Positions 53,571 to 61,100 of a stretch of 64,000 bases of DNA are shown here, in pieces. Both the position numbers and the translations under genes were made by a program. Location: NCBI GenBank assembly GCA_000619965.1, contig JHVD01000003.1:1-64000 (forward strand), in the 5' to 3' direction. This DNA comes from Propionibacteriaceae bacterium P6A17. Lineage in GTDB: Bacteria > Actinomycetota > Actinomycetes > Propionibacteriales > Propionibacteriaceae. Under the pieces are notes generated by a model, which was not told where the DNA came from, searched no databases, and saw only the letters and a list, made by a program, of their open reading frames with translations. Position 1 is the stretch's first letter. Each line of letters opens with the position of its first letter.

Positions 53571-54206
53571 TCAGCCCTCGGCGCGCACCAGCGGAGTCAT
53601 GCCCGCCGCGCGGGCCGGGGCCTCGTCGTCGCCGCACTCGGCCAGCCAGTTGGCGAGCATCTGGTAGCCGCCCTCGGTCAGCACCGACTCCGGGTGGAAC
53701 TGCACCGCCTCGACGGGCTGCGTGCGGTGGCGGACCCCCATGATGACTCCGTCGAGGGTGCGTGCGGTCACCTCGAGCACGTCGGGCAGGGTGTCCTCGA
53801 CGATCGCCAGCGAGTGGTAGCGGGTGGCCTTGACCGGGCTCGGCAGCCCACGAAAGACCCCCAGGCCCTCGTGGAACACGTCGGAGACCTTCCCGTGCAG
53901 CTGCTGCGGGGCGCGCGCCACGACGCCCCCGTAGGCGACGGCCATCGCCTGCAGACCCAGGCACACGCCGAAGATGGGCCGCACCCCGGTCAGGGCGCGG
54001 ATCACGTCGATGCACACCCCGGCCGACTCGGGTGCCCCCGGGCCCGGCGAGAGGAGGATGCCGTCGTAGGGCGCGTGCCAGTCCGCGTCGCCGAAGCGGG
54101 GGTCGTCGTTGCGCCACACGTCGACGTCGGCACCGAGCTGCTGCAGGTACTGGACGATGTTGTGGACGAACGAGTCGTAGTTGTCGACGACGAGGATGCG
54201 GGTCAC
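53571..54206 (-). CDS. pabA: PabA/TrpG-type glutamine amidotransferase
   Basis: The 211-aa class I amidotransferase starts MTRILVVDNYDSFVHNIVQY and has the oxyanion motif LLSPGPGAPE, the nucleophile C82 in GVCLGLQAMA and the His-Glu pair in VQFHPESVLTEGG. It supplies ammonia to aminodeoxychorismate or anthranilate synthase; its stand-alone position next to pknB is conserved in actinobacteria, and the partner is not in the window. The GTG start at 54206 lies 6 nt after CACAAT, so it may be leaderless. It converges on pknB. Confidence 0.9.
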   Translation of the reverse strand: MTRILVVDNYDSFVHNIVQYLQQLGADVDVWRNDDPRFGDADWHAPYDGILLSPGPGAPESAGVCIDVIRALTGVRPIFGVCLGLQAMAVAYGGVVARAPQQLHGKVSDVFHEGLGVFRGLPSPVKATRYHSLAIVEDTLPDVLEVTARTLDGVIMGVRHRTQPVEAVQFHPESVLTEGGYQMLANWLAECGDDEAPARAAGMTPLVRAEG

Positions 54207-54252
54207 GGCGCCATTGTGCCACCCGCGTCCGAGCGTGACCTACGATGGCAGG

Positions 54253-55005
54253 GTGAGTGGACGGCGGAGCCTGCCGCACCTGTCGCGGCCCCAGCGCCAG
54301 CCCCGGACGGGGGTTGGGCGCGTGACGACGGTGCTTGTGTTCGCGCTCGCCGGTCTGCTGATCACGATCTCCGCGATCGCGGCGCGCGGCACCGACCTGC
54401 GCTCCGACCGCAACCTGAGTCTGCGCGAGCTCATCGTCGAGCAGGGGCACCGCAACACCGAGCTGCAGCGGGAGCTGGAGACGCTGCGCGCCGAGGTCGA
54501 CGAGCTCTCCCAGCGTGACCTCACACTCGGCCCGCTCGCCGACCAGCTCACACAGGCCGCGACGTACGCCTCCACCCTTCCCGTCGCCGGCGACGGGATG
54601 CGGGTGACGCTCAACGACGCCCCGCCCGATGTGAAGCCCGCAGGTGTCGACGACGACGCGCTCGTCGTGCACCAGCAGGACATCCAATCCGTCGTCAACG
54701 CCCTGTGGGCCGGCGGGGCCGAGGCGATGACGGTGCAGGGGCAGCGCGTCATCGCGACGACGGGCATCAAGTGTGTCGGCAACACCGTCGTCCTCCACGG
54801 CATCCCCTACGCCCCGCCCTACGTCATCGAGGCCATCGGCGATCAGGCATCCCTCGAGCGGGCCCTCGACGAGGCCCCCGCGGTGCAGATCTTCCAGCAG
54901 TACGTCGACGCCTACGGCCTCGGCTACGAGCAGGAGCGGCGCGGCAACATCGAGATGCCGGGCTACGCGGGCACGCTCGGCCTCGAACATGCGCGCATCC
55001 GCTGA
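54253..55005 (+). CDS. DUF881 family membrane protein
   Basis: The 250-aa protein has a basic N-terminus, one membrane helix (about residues 30-46), a short coiled coil (NTELQRELETLRAEVDELSQ) and the extracytoplasmic DUF881 domain with VTLNDAPPD, VNALWAGGAEAMTVQGQR and YAPPYVIEAIGD. The family is common near actinobacterial and firmicute division genes; its role is not established. GTG at 54253 is 6 nt after TACGAT (54241-54246), so it is probably leaderless; an in-frame extension upstream overlaps the divergent pabA. Confidence 0.88.
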   Translation: MSGRRSLPHLSRPQRQPRTGVGRVTTVLVFALAGLLITISAIAARGTDLRSDRNLSLRELIVEQGHRNTELQRELETLRAEVDELSQRDLTLGPLADQLTQAATYASTLPVAGDGMRVTLNDAPPDVKPAGVDDDALVVHQQDIQSVVNALWAGGAEAMTVQGQRVIATTGIKCVGNTVVLHGIPYAPPYVIEAIGDQASLERALDEAPAVQIFQQYVDAYGLGYEQERRGNIEMPGYAGTLGLEHARIR

Positions 55006-55066
55006 CCGCATGGAATCGTGCGCCCGCCTCGACTACGCTGGGGCACGACCACAAGGAGGATCACCA

Positions 55067-55351
55067 GTGCCCGAATCACGCGTGCGCAAGGAAGCTGCCA
55101 AGAAGAAGCTTGCGCAGCAGCATCACGAGGCCGCCGAGGAGCGCCAGAAGACTGCACGCCTGAAGTCCGGTGGCCGCGACTGGGTGCCGTGGGTGTTCGT
55201 GCCCCTCGCGCTGCTCGGCGTGCTGTGGATGGTGGTCTGGAATCTGGCCGGGCGGATGATCCCCTTCATGTCCGCGCTCGGCAACTGGAACCTGGGCATC
55301 TCGGTGGGGCTCATCATCGCGAGCTTCTTCCTCATGACCTTGTGGAAGTGA
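55067..55351 (+). CDS. crgA: cell division protein CrgA
   Basis: The 94-aa protein has a charged cytoplasmic N-terminus (RVRKEAAKKKLAQQHHEA) and two membrane helices (about residues 40-58 and 72-92: WVPWVFVPLALLGVLWM and LGISVGLIIASFFLM), the CrgA layout. In actinobacteria CrgA helps coordinate the divisome and septal peptidoglycan synthesis. AAGGAGG precedes the GTG start. The division-gene neighbourhood suggests this part of the chromosome is near the replication origin, as in related genomes. Confidence 0.93.
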   Translation: MPESRVRKEAAKKKLAQQHHEAAEERQKTARLKSGGRDWVPWVFVPLALLGVLWMVVWNLAGRMIPFMSALGNWNLGISVGLIIASFFLMTLWK

Positions 55352-55369
55352 CCACCTCGCCCGACGAGC

Positions 55370-55753
55370 TCACACCCAGTCGGTGTCCGCGGCGCGATTC
55401 GTCGACGAGAGCCGCACGGCCGTCCCGTAGGCGGTGATCTCCGCCACCGATTCCGAGATCCGACCCGAGTCGAACCGCACCCCGACGACGGCGTCCGCCC
55501 CCGCCTGCTCCGCCTGGAGGGCCATCGCGCCCAGTGCGTCCTGCCGTGCCCGCGTGTTGATCCACAGCATGTCCGGGTCGTGCGCCTGGTCGCGCGGCCG
55601 CGTGGCCACGCCCACGACGATGCCGACGACGTCCGTCACCCCCGGCAGGGTTTCCGTCGTCGCCACCGGGACCGCGTAACGCAGGAACTCCGGCTGGCGC
55701 GGGGGCAGGTCAGGCTGCGGACGCGGCGAGATCGGGGTGTCCATGTCGCTCAC
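55370..55753 (-). CDS. YbjQ/UPF0145-like protein
   Basis: The 127-aa protein has a proline-rich N-terminus (residues 5-20), then a beta/alpha domain with ETLPGVTDVVGIVVGVA, NTRARQDALGAMALQAEQAG and ADAVVGVRFDSG, the core of the YbjQ family, which is often labelled a putative heavy-metal-binding domain. No cysteine or histidine cluster is visible, so metal binding is unsupported here. The ATG could be at 55753 or 55744. It converges on crgA. Confidence 0.78.
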   Translation of the reverse strand: MSDMDTPISPRPQPDLPPRQPEFLRYAVPVATTETLPGVTDVVGIVVGVATRPRDQAHDPDMLWINTRARQDALGAMALQAEQAGADAVVGVRFDSGRISESVAEITAYGTAVRLSSTNRAADTDWV

Positions 55754-55814
55754 CCTAGCCGGGCCGGCCGATCAGCACGGAGTGCCCCGACGGTCCCACA
55801 GACCGCCCGCTCAC

Positions 55815-56165
55815 CGACCCGATGGTCGAGTAGACCGCCCCCACCCGATGGTCGAGTAGACCGCCCCCACCCGATGGTCGAGTAGCCCGCCCCCTCGCTC
55901 CCCTGATGGTCGAGTAGACCGCGCAGCGGTCGTATCGAGACCACCCACCCGACGGCCGAGCAGACCGCCCACTCACCCCCGATGGTCGAGTAGCCCGCCC
56001 CCTCGCTCTCCTGATGGTCGAGTAGACCGCGCAGCGGTCGTATCGAGACCACCCACCCGACGGCCGAGCAGACCGCCCACTCACCCCCGATGGTCGAGTA
56101 GCCCGCCCCCTCGCTCTCCTGATGGTCGAGTAGACCGCGCAGCGGTCGTATCGAGACCACGCACC
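55815..56165 (-). repeat. REP-like tandem array, 108-bp period
   Basis: This non-coding stretch is built from copies of GATGGTCGAGTAG followed by a GC-rich hairpin CCGCGCAGCGG and CGTATCGAGACC, the actinobacterial REP-type palindrome ending in GGTCTCGATACG. Units start CCTGATGG at 55902, 56010 and 56118, exactly 108 bp apart; shorter partial copies precede them. Because 108 is divisible by three, open frames run through the array, but their product is only a 36-residue repeat and I do not call a gene. It lies between the divergently ending YbjQ and DsrE-like genes. Confidence 0.85.
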
Positions 56166-56193
56166 CCACCCACCCGACGAGCGGGATGTCGGA

Positions 56194-56802
56194 TCAGACG
56201 AAGACGATCTGGGCACCCTCGGAGATCTCGATGAAGTCGGTGGCGCTGATGACACCCTCGACGCCCGGGTGCAGGTCGGCCTCGATGAGTTTCATCATGT
56301 CGAACGTCAGCTTGCAGGCGTATAGGTGCGCGCCGGCGGCTGAGATCATGTCCAGGAAGTCCGGCACGTCGGGGATGTCGAGGTCCGCCATTTGCTGCTT
56401 CATCATCCTCGTCGCAAACGATGTCATGCCCGGCAGGTTGCCGAGCGACTGCGGCATCGACACGTGCTCGAGGCCAGGCCTCAGGCGTCCCAGGTCCGGC
56501 ATGTGCATGGCGGTGTTGCCGCTGAGCGTGAACTTGAGGTTGCGGTTGGTCTTCTTGTGGATGATGTCGAGGCCCCAGAACGTGAAGAAGATGTGCACCT
56601 CGATGCCCTCGCCGAGCGCCGCATTGCCCATGATGAGCGCCGGGTAGGCCATGTCGAGGTTGCCCTTCGAGCAGATGAAGGCCATCTTGCGCGGGCCGGC
56701 GTGGGCGGGAGTCGCCGAGCCGGAAACCTGCGCCGTCGGGGAGGCGGAGGACGTCGTCGGGCCGAAGTCCGGGATGATGAATCCCTCGGGAATGGTTGCC
56801 AT
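56194..56802 (-). CDS. DsrE/DsrF/DrsH-like sulfur-carrier family protein
   Basis: The 202-aa protein has an N-terminal linker and a DsrE-like alpha/beta domain (RKMAFICSKGNLDMAYPALI, GIEVHIFFTFWGLDII, the cysteine in HLYACKLTFDMM). DsrE2-type proteins trap or transfer persulfide sulfur through a conserved cysteine. TAGGAGG precedes the ATG at 56802. It is the third gene of the operon sqr, tusE/dsrC-like, dsrE-like, which suggests a relay that takes sulfane sulfur from the SQR. The exact partner is inferred. Confidence 0.85.
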   Translation of the reverse strand: MATIPEGFIIPDFGPTTSSASPTAQVSGSATPAHAGPRKMAFICSKGNLDMAYPALIMGNAALGEGIEVHIFFTFWGLDIIHKKTNRNLKFTLSGNTAMHMPDLGRLRPGLEHVSMPQSLGNLPGMTSFATRMMKQQMADLDIPDVPDFLDMISAAGAHLYACKLTFDMMKLIEADLHPGVEGVISATDFIEISEGAQIVFV

Positions 56803-56813
56803 GGTGGGTCCTC

Positions 56814-57128
56814 CTAGACGCATCCGACGGGCTTGGGCAGGCCTGCCAGCCAGGCCATTTTCTTGGCGGGCTTGCCCGGGAACAGCCGGTAGAGCTCCTT
56901 GATGTCGAAGCCGCCGACGGTCTGCATGCGCCGCAGCGTGGGCGTGGGGGTGCCGCCCTCGGTGTCCTTGCGCATGAACCGCAGCGCGGCCCAGTGGGCG
57001 TCGGTGAGTTCGAGGTCGATGAGTGCGGCGAGATCGACGGCGAGCTCTTCGCTCCAGTCGTCGCGCCGCGTGAGGAAGCCCTCGTCGTTCACCTCGAACG
57101 AGCGGCCGCCTAGCGTGTTGGTGGGCAT
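56814..57128 (-). CDS. TusE/DsrC-family sulfur carrier
   Basis: The 104-aa protein matches DsrC/TusE: FEVNDEGFLTRRDDWSEELA, LTDAHWAALRFMR and the C-terminal arm GLPKPVGCV with the penultimate cysteine C103. The second cysteine that DsrC uses for the trisulfide, 11 residues earlier, is replaced (A92). It is therefore TusE-like or a regulatory/carrier DsrC homologue rather than a dissimilatory DsrC. Its ATG shares a base with the sqr stop codon (TGATG). Confidence 0.88.
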   Translation of the reverse strand: MPTNTLGGRSFEVNDEGFLTRRDDWSEELAVDLAALIDLELTDAHWAALRFMRKDTEGGTPTPTLRRMQTVGGFDIKELYRLFPGKPAKKMAWLAGLPKPVGCV

Positions 57129-58366
57129 CAGTGCTCCCTGGGTTCGTGTTTGCCGGCCTTGGACATCAGCAGCGGTACGGGTAGCCGCTTGCCGGGCAGC
57201 AGCATCCGCCAGTAGATCTGCTCGAAGGCGAGCTTGCCGAGGTGGTTGATGCGGGAGCGGCGCAGCAGCCGCATCGGCCCGACGACCGGCACCGGGTAGC
57301 TGCCGGTCAGCGGTTGGGTGTCGTAGTTGAAGTCGAGCAGCAGCGCCTCGCCGCGGCCGGACTCGAGGAAGCAGTTGGCGTGGCCGTCGAAGCGGTTGGG
57401 CAGTGCTTTGCCTTCGATCGCTGCGAGGAAGTTGTCGACGAACAGCTCGGTGGCGAAGTGCGCGACGGAGCCCGCCTTCGACGTCGGGATGTCGCTGGCG
57501 TCGCCGAGGACGAAGATGCGGTCGTCGGCGTGCGCGCGCAGGGTGTGCTTGTCGACGGGCACGAAGCCCATGTCGTCGCCCAGTCCGGAGTCGGTGATGC
57601 ACTGCGCCCCCGTGTGCGGCGGGACGGTGACGAGCAGGTCGAACGGCAGCTCGCGGCCGTCGTAGGCGACGAGTCGGGCGCGGTCGTTGTCGACGTGCGA
57701 GACGGTGAAGTCGGAGGCGACGCGCACGCTGCGGTCTTCGAGGAGGTCGCCGAACGCGCTGGACGCGACCGGTTTCGTGAACGCGCCGTCGAGCGGGGTG
57801 ACGAAGGTGATGTCGACCTTGTGGCGGATCCCGCGCTTGCGGAAGTGGTCCTCGACGAGGAACGTGAATTCCAGAGGCGCCACCGGGCACTTGATGGGCA
57901 GCTCGGCGAGGTGCACGAGGACCTTGCCTCCGTCGAAGTTCCGCAGCGCCTCCGCGAGGCGAGTGGCGCCGTCGAGGGTGTAGAAGTCGTGGATCTTCGT
58001 GCCCCACAGCGGGCCGTCGGACAGGCCGGAGACGAGGTCGTGTCGGGGGTGGGAGCCCGTGGCGATGACGAGCCAGTCGTAGGCGAGTTCCTGCCCTGTG
58101 GCGAGGAGGACGCGGCGCGCGGGCGCGTCGATGCGGGCGATGGTGGCCTCGACGTGCTGAATGCCGTCGTGGAGCTGGGCCCAGCGGTCGCGGGTGACGC
58201 GTTCGGGCTTCATCCAGAAGGGCACGAAGAGGTAGCCCGGCTGGTAGGGATGCCGGTCGTCGCGGTCGACGACCGTGATCGTCCAGTTGGACGGGAGGCG
58301 CCTGCGCAGCAGATTGGCCGCCATCGTGCCGGCGGTGCCGCCTCCGAGAATCACGAGGGATTGCAT
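57128..58366 (-). CDS. sqr: sulfide:quinone oxidoreductase-like flavoprotein
   Basis: The 412-aa protein has an N-terminal FAD motif (LVILGGGTAGTMAANLL), PYQPGYLFVPF, a conserved C160 in PIKCPVAPLEF, C256 in GAQCITDSG, FVLGDASDIPTSKAG and C332 in HANCFLESG, and a C-terminal amphipathic tail likely to sit on the membrane. SQR oxidises sulfide to a protein-bound polysulfide and reduces quinone. The ATG at 58366 is preceded by GGGGGG and lies next to a TACCAT box; an ATG three codons upstream has no binding site. It is the first gene of the operon with tusE/dsrC-like and dsrE-like genes. Confidence 0.87.
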   Translation of the reverse strand: MQSLVILGGGTAGTMAANLLRRRLPSNWTITVVDRDDRHPYQPGYLFVPFWMKPERVTRDRWAQLHDGIQHVEATIARIDAPARRVLLATGQELAYDWLVIATGSHPRHDLVSGLSDGPLWGTKIHDFYTLDGATRLAEALRNFDGGKVLVHLAELPIKCPVAPLEFTFLVEDHFRKRGIRHKVDITFVTPLDGAFTKPVASSAFGDLLEDRSVRVASDFTVSHVDNDRARLVAYDGRELPFDLLVTVPPHTGAQCITDSGLGDDMGFVPVDKHTLRAHADDRIFVLGDASDIPTSKAGSVAHFATELFVDNFLAAIEGKALPNRFDGHANCFLESGRGEALLLDFNYDTQPLTGSYPVPVVGPMRLLRRSRINHLGKLAFEQIYWRMLLPGKRLPVPLLMSKAGKHEPREH

Positions 58367-58380
58367 ACCCCCCATGGTAT
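58365..58380. promoter_or_regulatory. CsoR/CstR-like operator overlapping the sqr start
   Basis: The site reads ATACCCCCCATGGTAT: an AT-rich inverted repeat flanking a run of six G/C, the form recognised by CsoR-family repressors such as CstR (persulfide-sensing). On the minus strand its TACCAT part is a plausible -10 box 6 nt before the sqr ATG, so a bound repressor would block a leaderless sqr transcript. No csoR/cstR gene is in the window. Confidence 0.5.
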
Positions 58381-58538
58381 TACGGTGGGTCGTTGGGGGG
58401 AAGGGTTTGGGTGAGTTTGGGTGGGTTTGTGGGAGTTCGGCGCCCCCATCGGATTTCGTCGCGCTTGTTCGAAGTCTTCCCCGGCTTCTTGGACTTTGCC
58501 CGGTCTATAGAGCGGGCAAAGTCGAAGAAGAGTCGGCC

Positions 58539-58677
58539 CGACGACACCCCGCGGCCAACCGACGGCCCACGTCGGCACACGACCAGCCCCGACGACACCC
58601 CGCGGCCAACCGACGGCCCACGTCGGCACACGACCAGCCCCGACGACACCCCGCGGCCAACCGACGGCCCACGTCGG
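58539..58677. repeat. 51-bp direct repeat, about 2.7 copies, upstream of lysS
   Basis: Units beginning CGACGACACCCCGCGG start at 58539, 58590 and 58641, exactly 51 bp apart and nearly identical; the last breaks off after ACGTCGGC. Each contains the palindromic CCGACGGCCCACGTCGG. The array is the main content of the 359-bp gap between the divergent sqr and lysS genes; the remaining bases (58381-58538) show nothing I recognise beyond short inverted repeats such as TTTGCCCGG...GCGGGCAAA at 58495-58520. Confidence 0.8.
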
Positions 58678-58725
58678 CGGGCTCGGACTGCGGGCGTCGA
58701 AGCCCCAACGGCTAGGATGCACTGC

Positions 58726-60243
58726 GTGACTGACGAGACCCCGCGCACCGACATCGGCCCTTCCGACTCCGAGCAGACCGCCGTCCGCAAGGAGAAGCGC
58801 ACGCGCCTGCTGGAGTCGGGCGTCGAGCCGTACCCGGCCGACTTGTCGCGGACGCACACGCTCGCCGAGGTCCGTGAGGGCTGGCAGCATCTCGCCACGG
58901 GCGAGGAGACCGAGGATGTCGTCGAGATCGGCGGGCGGGTCGTGTTCATCCGCAACACCGGCAAGCTCGCGTTCGCCACGCTCCAGGACGGGTTCACGCC
59001 CGACAACAACGGCGAGCGACTCCAGGTGATGCTCTCCTTGGCGGAGGTGGGCGAGGAGGCGCTGGCGGCGTGGAAGTCCGACGTCGACCTCGGCGACCAC
59101 GTGTGGGTCTCGGGCCGCGTGATCGTGTCGCGGCGCGGCGAGCTGTCGGTCATGGCCACCCAATGGCGCATGGCGTCGAAGGCGCTGCGCCCGCTGCCGG
59201 TGATGCACAAGGAGTTGTCCGAGGAGTCGCGGGTGCGCCGTCGCTACGTGGACTTGATCGTCCGCGACGAGGCCCGCGAGATGGTGCGCAAGCGTTCGGC
59301 CATCACGCGCGCGGTGCGCGAGACGCTGTACGCGCAGGACTACATGGAGGTCGAGACGCCCATCCTGCAGCTCCTGCACGGTGGCGCCGCCGCCCGGCCG
59401 TTCGGGACGCACCTCAACGCGTTCGACATCGACATGAGCCTGCGCATCGCACTCGAGCTGCACCTCAAGCGCACCATGGTGGGCGGGGCGAGCCGCATCT
59501 TCGAGATGGGCCGCGTGTTCCGCAACGAGGGCGTCGATTCGTCGCACTCCCCCGAGTTCACGATGCTCGAGGCCTACCAGGCGTGGGGCAACCAGTTCAC
59601 GATCGCGCAGTTGACAAGGGACATTGTCCTCGCGGCCGCGGACGCCGTCGGCACGCGCCGCGTCGAGACGCCGAAGGGCACCGTCGACCTCGACGGCGAG
59701 TGGACGTGGCTGCCCGTCTATCCGGCGCTGTCGGAGGAGTTGGGCCGCGAGGTCACCGTCGAGACCCCTGCCGACGAGCTGCTCGCCGTCGCCGAGGCGC
59801 GGGGCGTGGACGTCGACCCGAAGTGGGGCGCCGACAAGCTCGTGATGGAGCTCTTCGGCGAGCTCGTCGAACCCCGGCTCATCCAGCCGACGTTCGTCTG
59901 CGACTACCCGGCGCTGGCGCAGCCGCTGGCGCGCATCAACAAGGAGGACCCGGGCAAGGTGCTCGCGTGGGACCTCATCATCGGCGGCATGGAGCGCGGC
60001 ACCGGCTTCACGGAGCTGATCGACCCGGTCATCCAGCGCGACGTGCTCACGGCCCAGTCGCTGAAGGCGGCTGCCGGCGACCCGGAGGCGATGCAGCTCG
60101 ACACGGACTTCATCGAGGCCCTCGAGTACGGCGTCCCCCCGATGGGTGGCCTGGGCATCGGCGTCGACCGGCTCATCATGTTGCTCACTGGCGTCGGCAT
60201 CCGGGAGACGATCCTCTACCCGCTGCTGCGCCCGCAGAGCTGA
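58726..60243 (+). CDS. lysS: lysyl-tRNA synthetase, class II
   Basis: LysS charges tRNA(Lys). The 505-aa protein has an N-terminal OB-fold anticodon domain and a class II catalytic domain: motif 1 around RYVDLIVRDEAREMVRKRSA, motif 2 FEMGRVFRNEGVDSSHSPEFT, and motif 3 PPMGGLGIGVDRLIML. All three motifs are intact. TAGGAT (58713-58718) is 7 nt upstream of the GTG at 58726, pointing to a leaderless mRNA; an in-frame ATG at 58717 overlaps that -10 box. Confidence 0.95.
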   Translation: MTDETPRTDIGPSDSEQTAVRKEKRTRLLESGVEPYPADLSRTHTLAEVREGWQHLATGEETEDVVEIGGRVVFIRNTGKLAFATLQDGFTPDNNGERLQVMLSLAEVGEEALAAWKSDVDLGDHVWVSGRVIVSRRGELSVMATQWRMASKALRPLPVMHKELSEESRVRRRYVDLIVRDEAREMVRKRSAITRAVRETLYAQDYMEVETPILQLLHGGAAARPFGTHLNAFDIDMSLRIALELHLKRTMVGGASRIFEMGRVFRNEGVDSSHSPEFTMLEAYQAWGNQFTIAQLTRDIVLAAADAVGTRRVETPKGTVDLDGEWTWLPVYPALSEELGREVTVETPADELLAVAEARGVDVDPKWGADKLVMELFGELVEPRLIQPTFVCDYPALAQPLARINKEDPGKVLAWDLIIGGMERGTGFTELIDPVIQRDVLTAQSLKAAAGDPEAMQLDTDFIEALEYGVPPMGGLGIGVDRLIMLLTGVGIRETILYPLLRPQS

Positions 60244-60311
60244 GCGGGAGGCGCTCGTCGGCTCGACGAAAACGCCCCGCCACCCGCTCACGGGCTGGTA
60301 CACATGTACGC

Positions 60312-61100
60312 ATGACTGAGAGTGCCGCGTTCGAGTTCGTCGGAGATTGGTCGGGTCAGTTGGTGGCGACGGCCATCCACGCCGGCCACGACCTGCGCCC
60401 CGAGGTGGCGGCGCTGATGTCGCTCGACGACGACAGCCGGCTCCGCGAGGAGGATCCGTTCACGGACGTGATCGGGGCATTGGCGCCGGCGCGCGTCGTC
60501 GTGCGCCGCTCCCGGTTCGAGGTGGACCTCAACCGGCCGCGTCGGGGGGCCGTCTACCGCCGCCCCGACGATGCGTGGGGCCTCGACATCTGGCGCGACA
60601 CCACCCTCCCCGAGGAGGTCGTCGCGGGCAGCCTCGACGTGTACGACTCGTTCTACGAGGCACTCGGCCGCCGTCTCGACGAGCTCGCTCGGCGTGGGCC
60701 GTTCGTGGTCTACGACGTCCACTCGTACAACCACCGACGCGACGGCGCGGAAGCCGCACCCGAGCCCGAGGCGGACAACCCCGAGGTCAACCTCGGCACG
60801 GGCTCGCTCGATGACCGATTCCGCGGAGTCGCGGACGCGTTCGCGGGGGCGTTGGCGCAGGAGCGCGTCGACGGCCACCGCATCGACGTGCGCGAGAACG
60901 TGAAGTTCGAGGGCCGAGCGCTCGCCTGGTTCGTGCACGACCGCTACCCGGGCGTGGGCTGCTGCCTGGCGCTGGAATTTCGCAAGTCGTTCATGGACGA
61001 GTGGACGGGCACACCGTCGACGGAGCGCCTCGGCGACCTGCAGCGCGCGCTGGCGGCCACGCACGCGCCCGTCCTGCAGGCGCTGGAGGCGCTGCGATGA
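60312..61100 (+). CDS. N-formylglutamate amidohydrolase-family protein
   Basis: The 262-aa protein has HAGHDLRPEVAAL, DRRFE-like RRSRFEVDLNRPR, VVYDVHSYNHRRDGA and CCLALEFRKSFMDEW, the metal-binding and substrate segments of the HutG/AstE-like amidohydrolase family. The histidine-utilisation gene context is missing; instead it is coupled (ATGA) to a DUF1704 gene and an ATP-grasp gene. It therefore more likely cleaves an amide or peptide bond in that system than formylglutamate. TACACA (60299-60304) is 7 nt before the ATG, consistent with a leaderless operon start. Confidence 0.82.
   Translation: MTESAAFEFVGDWSGQLVATAIHAGHDLRPEVAALMSLDDDSRLREEDPFTDVIGALAPARVVVRRSRFEVDLNRPRRGAVYRRPDDAWGLDIWRDTTLPEEVVAGSLDVYDSFYEALGRRLDELARRGPFVVYDVHSYNHRRDGAEAAPEPEADNPEVNLGTGSLDDRFRGVADAFAGALAQERVDGHRIDVRENVKFEGRALAWFVHDRYPGVGCCLALEFRKSFMDEWTGTPSTERLGDLQRALAATHAPVLQALEALR

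Noticed and set aside
51748-55011. A 1,087-residue minus-strand reading frame across pknB and the DUF881 gene
   Set aside because: Antisense shadow of two well-supported genes; its composition is Arg/Gly/Val/Leu-rich with no recognisable motif.
55815-56165. CRISPR array
   Set aside because: The units are long, adjoining and internally palindromic, with the spacers themselves repeated, and there are no cas genes.
55750-56169. Open frames with a 36-residue repeat in the 108-bp array
   Set aside because: The repeat length is a multiple of three, so frames stay open by chance; there is no ribosome binding site and the sequence is a known type of intergenic palindrome.
56814-57128. Dissimilatory DsrC of sulfate or sulfur metabolism
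   Set aside because: The second C-terminal cysteine is missing and no dsrAB or dsrMK genes are present.
58539-58677. CRISPR array or coding repeat upstream of lysS
   Set aside because: The 51-bp units are directly adjacent with no unique spacers; the frame through them lacks a start signal and lies before a leaderless lysS promoter.
60312-61100. Histidine-utilisation gene hutG
   Set aside because: No other hut gene is nearby; the gene is coupled to a DUF1704 and an ATP-grasp gene, which suggests another substrate.
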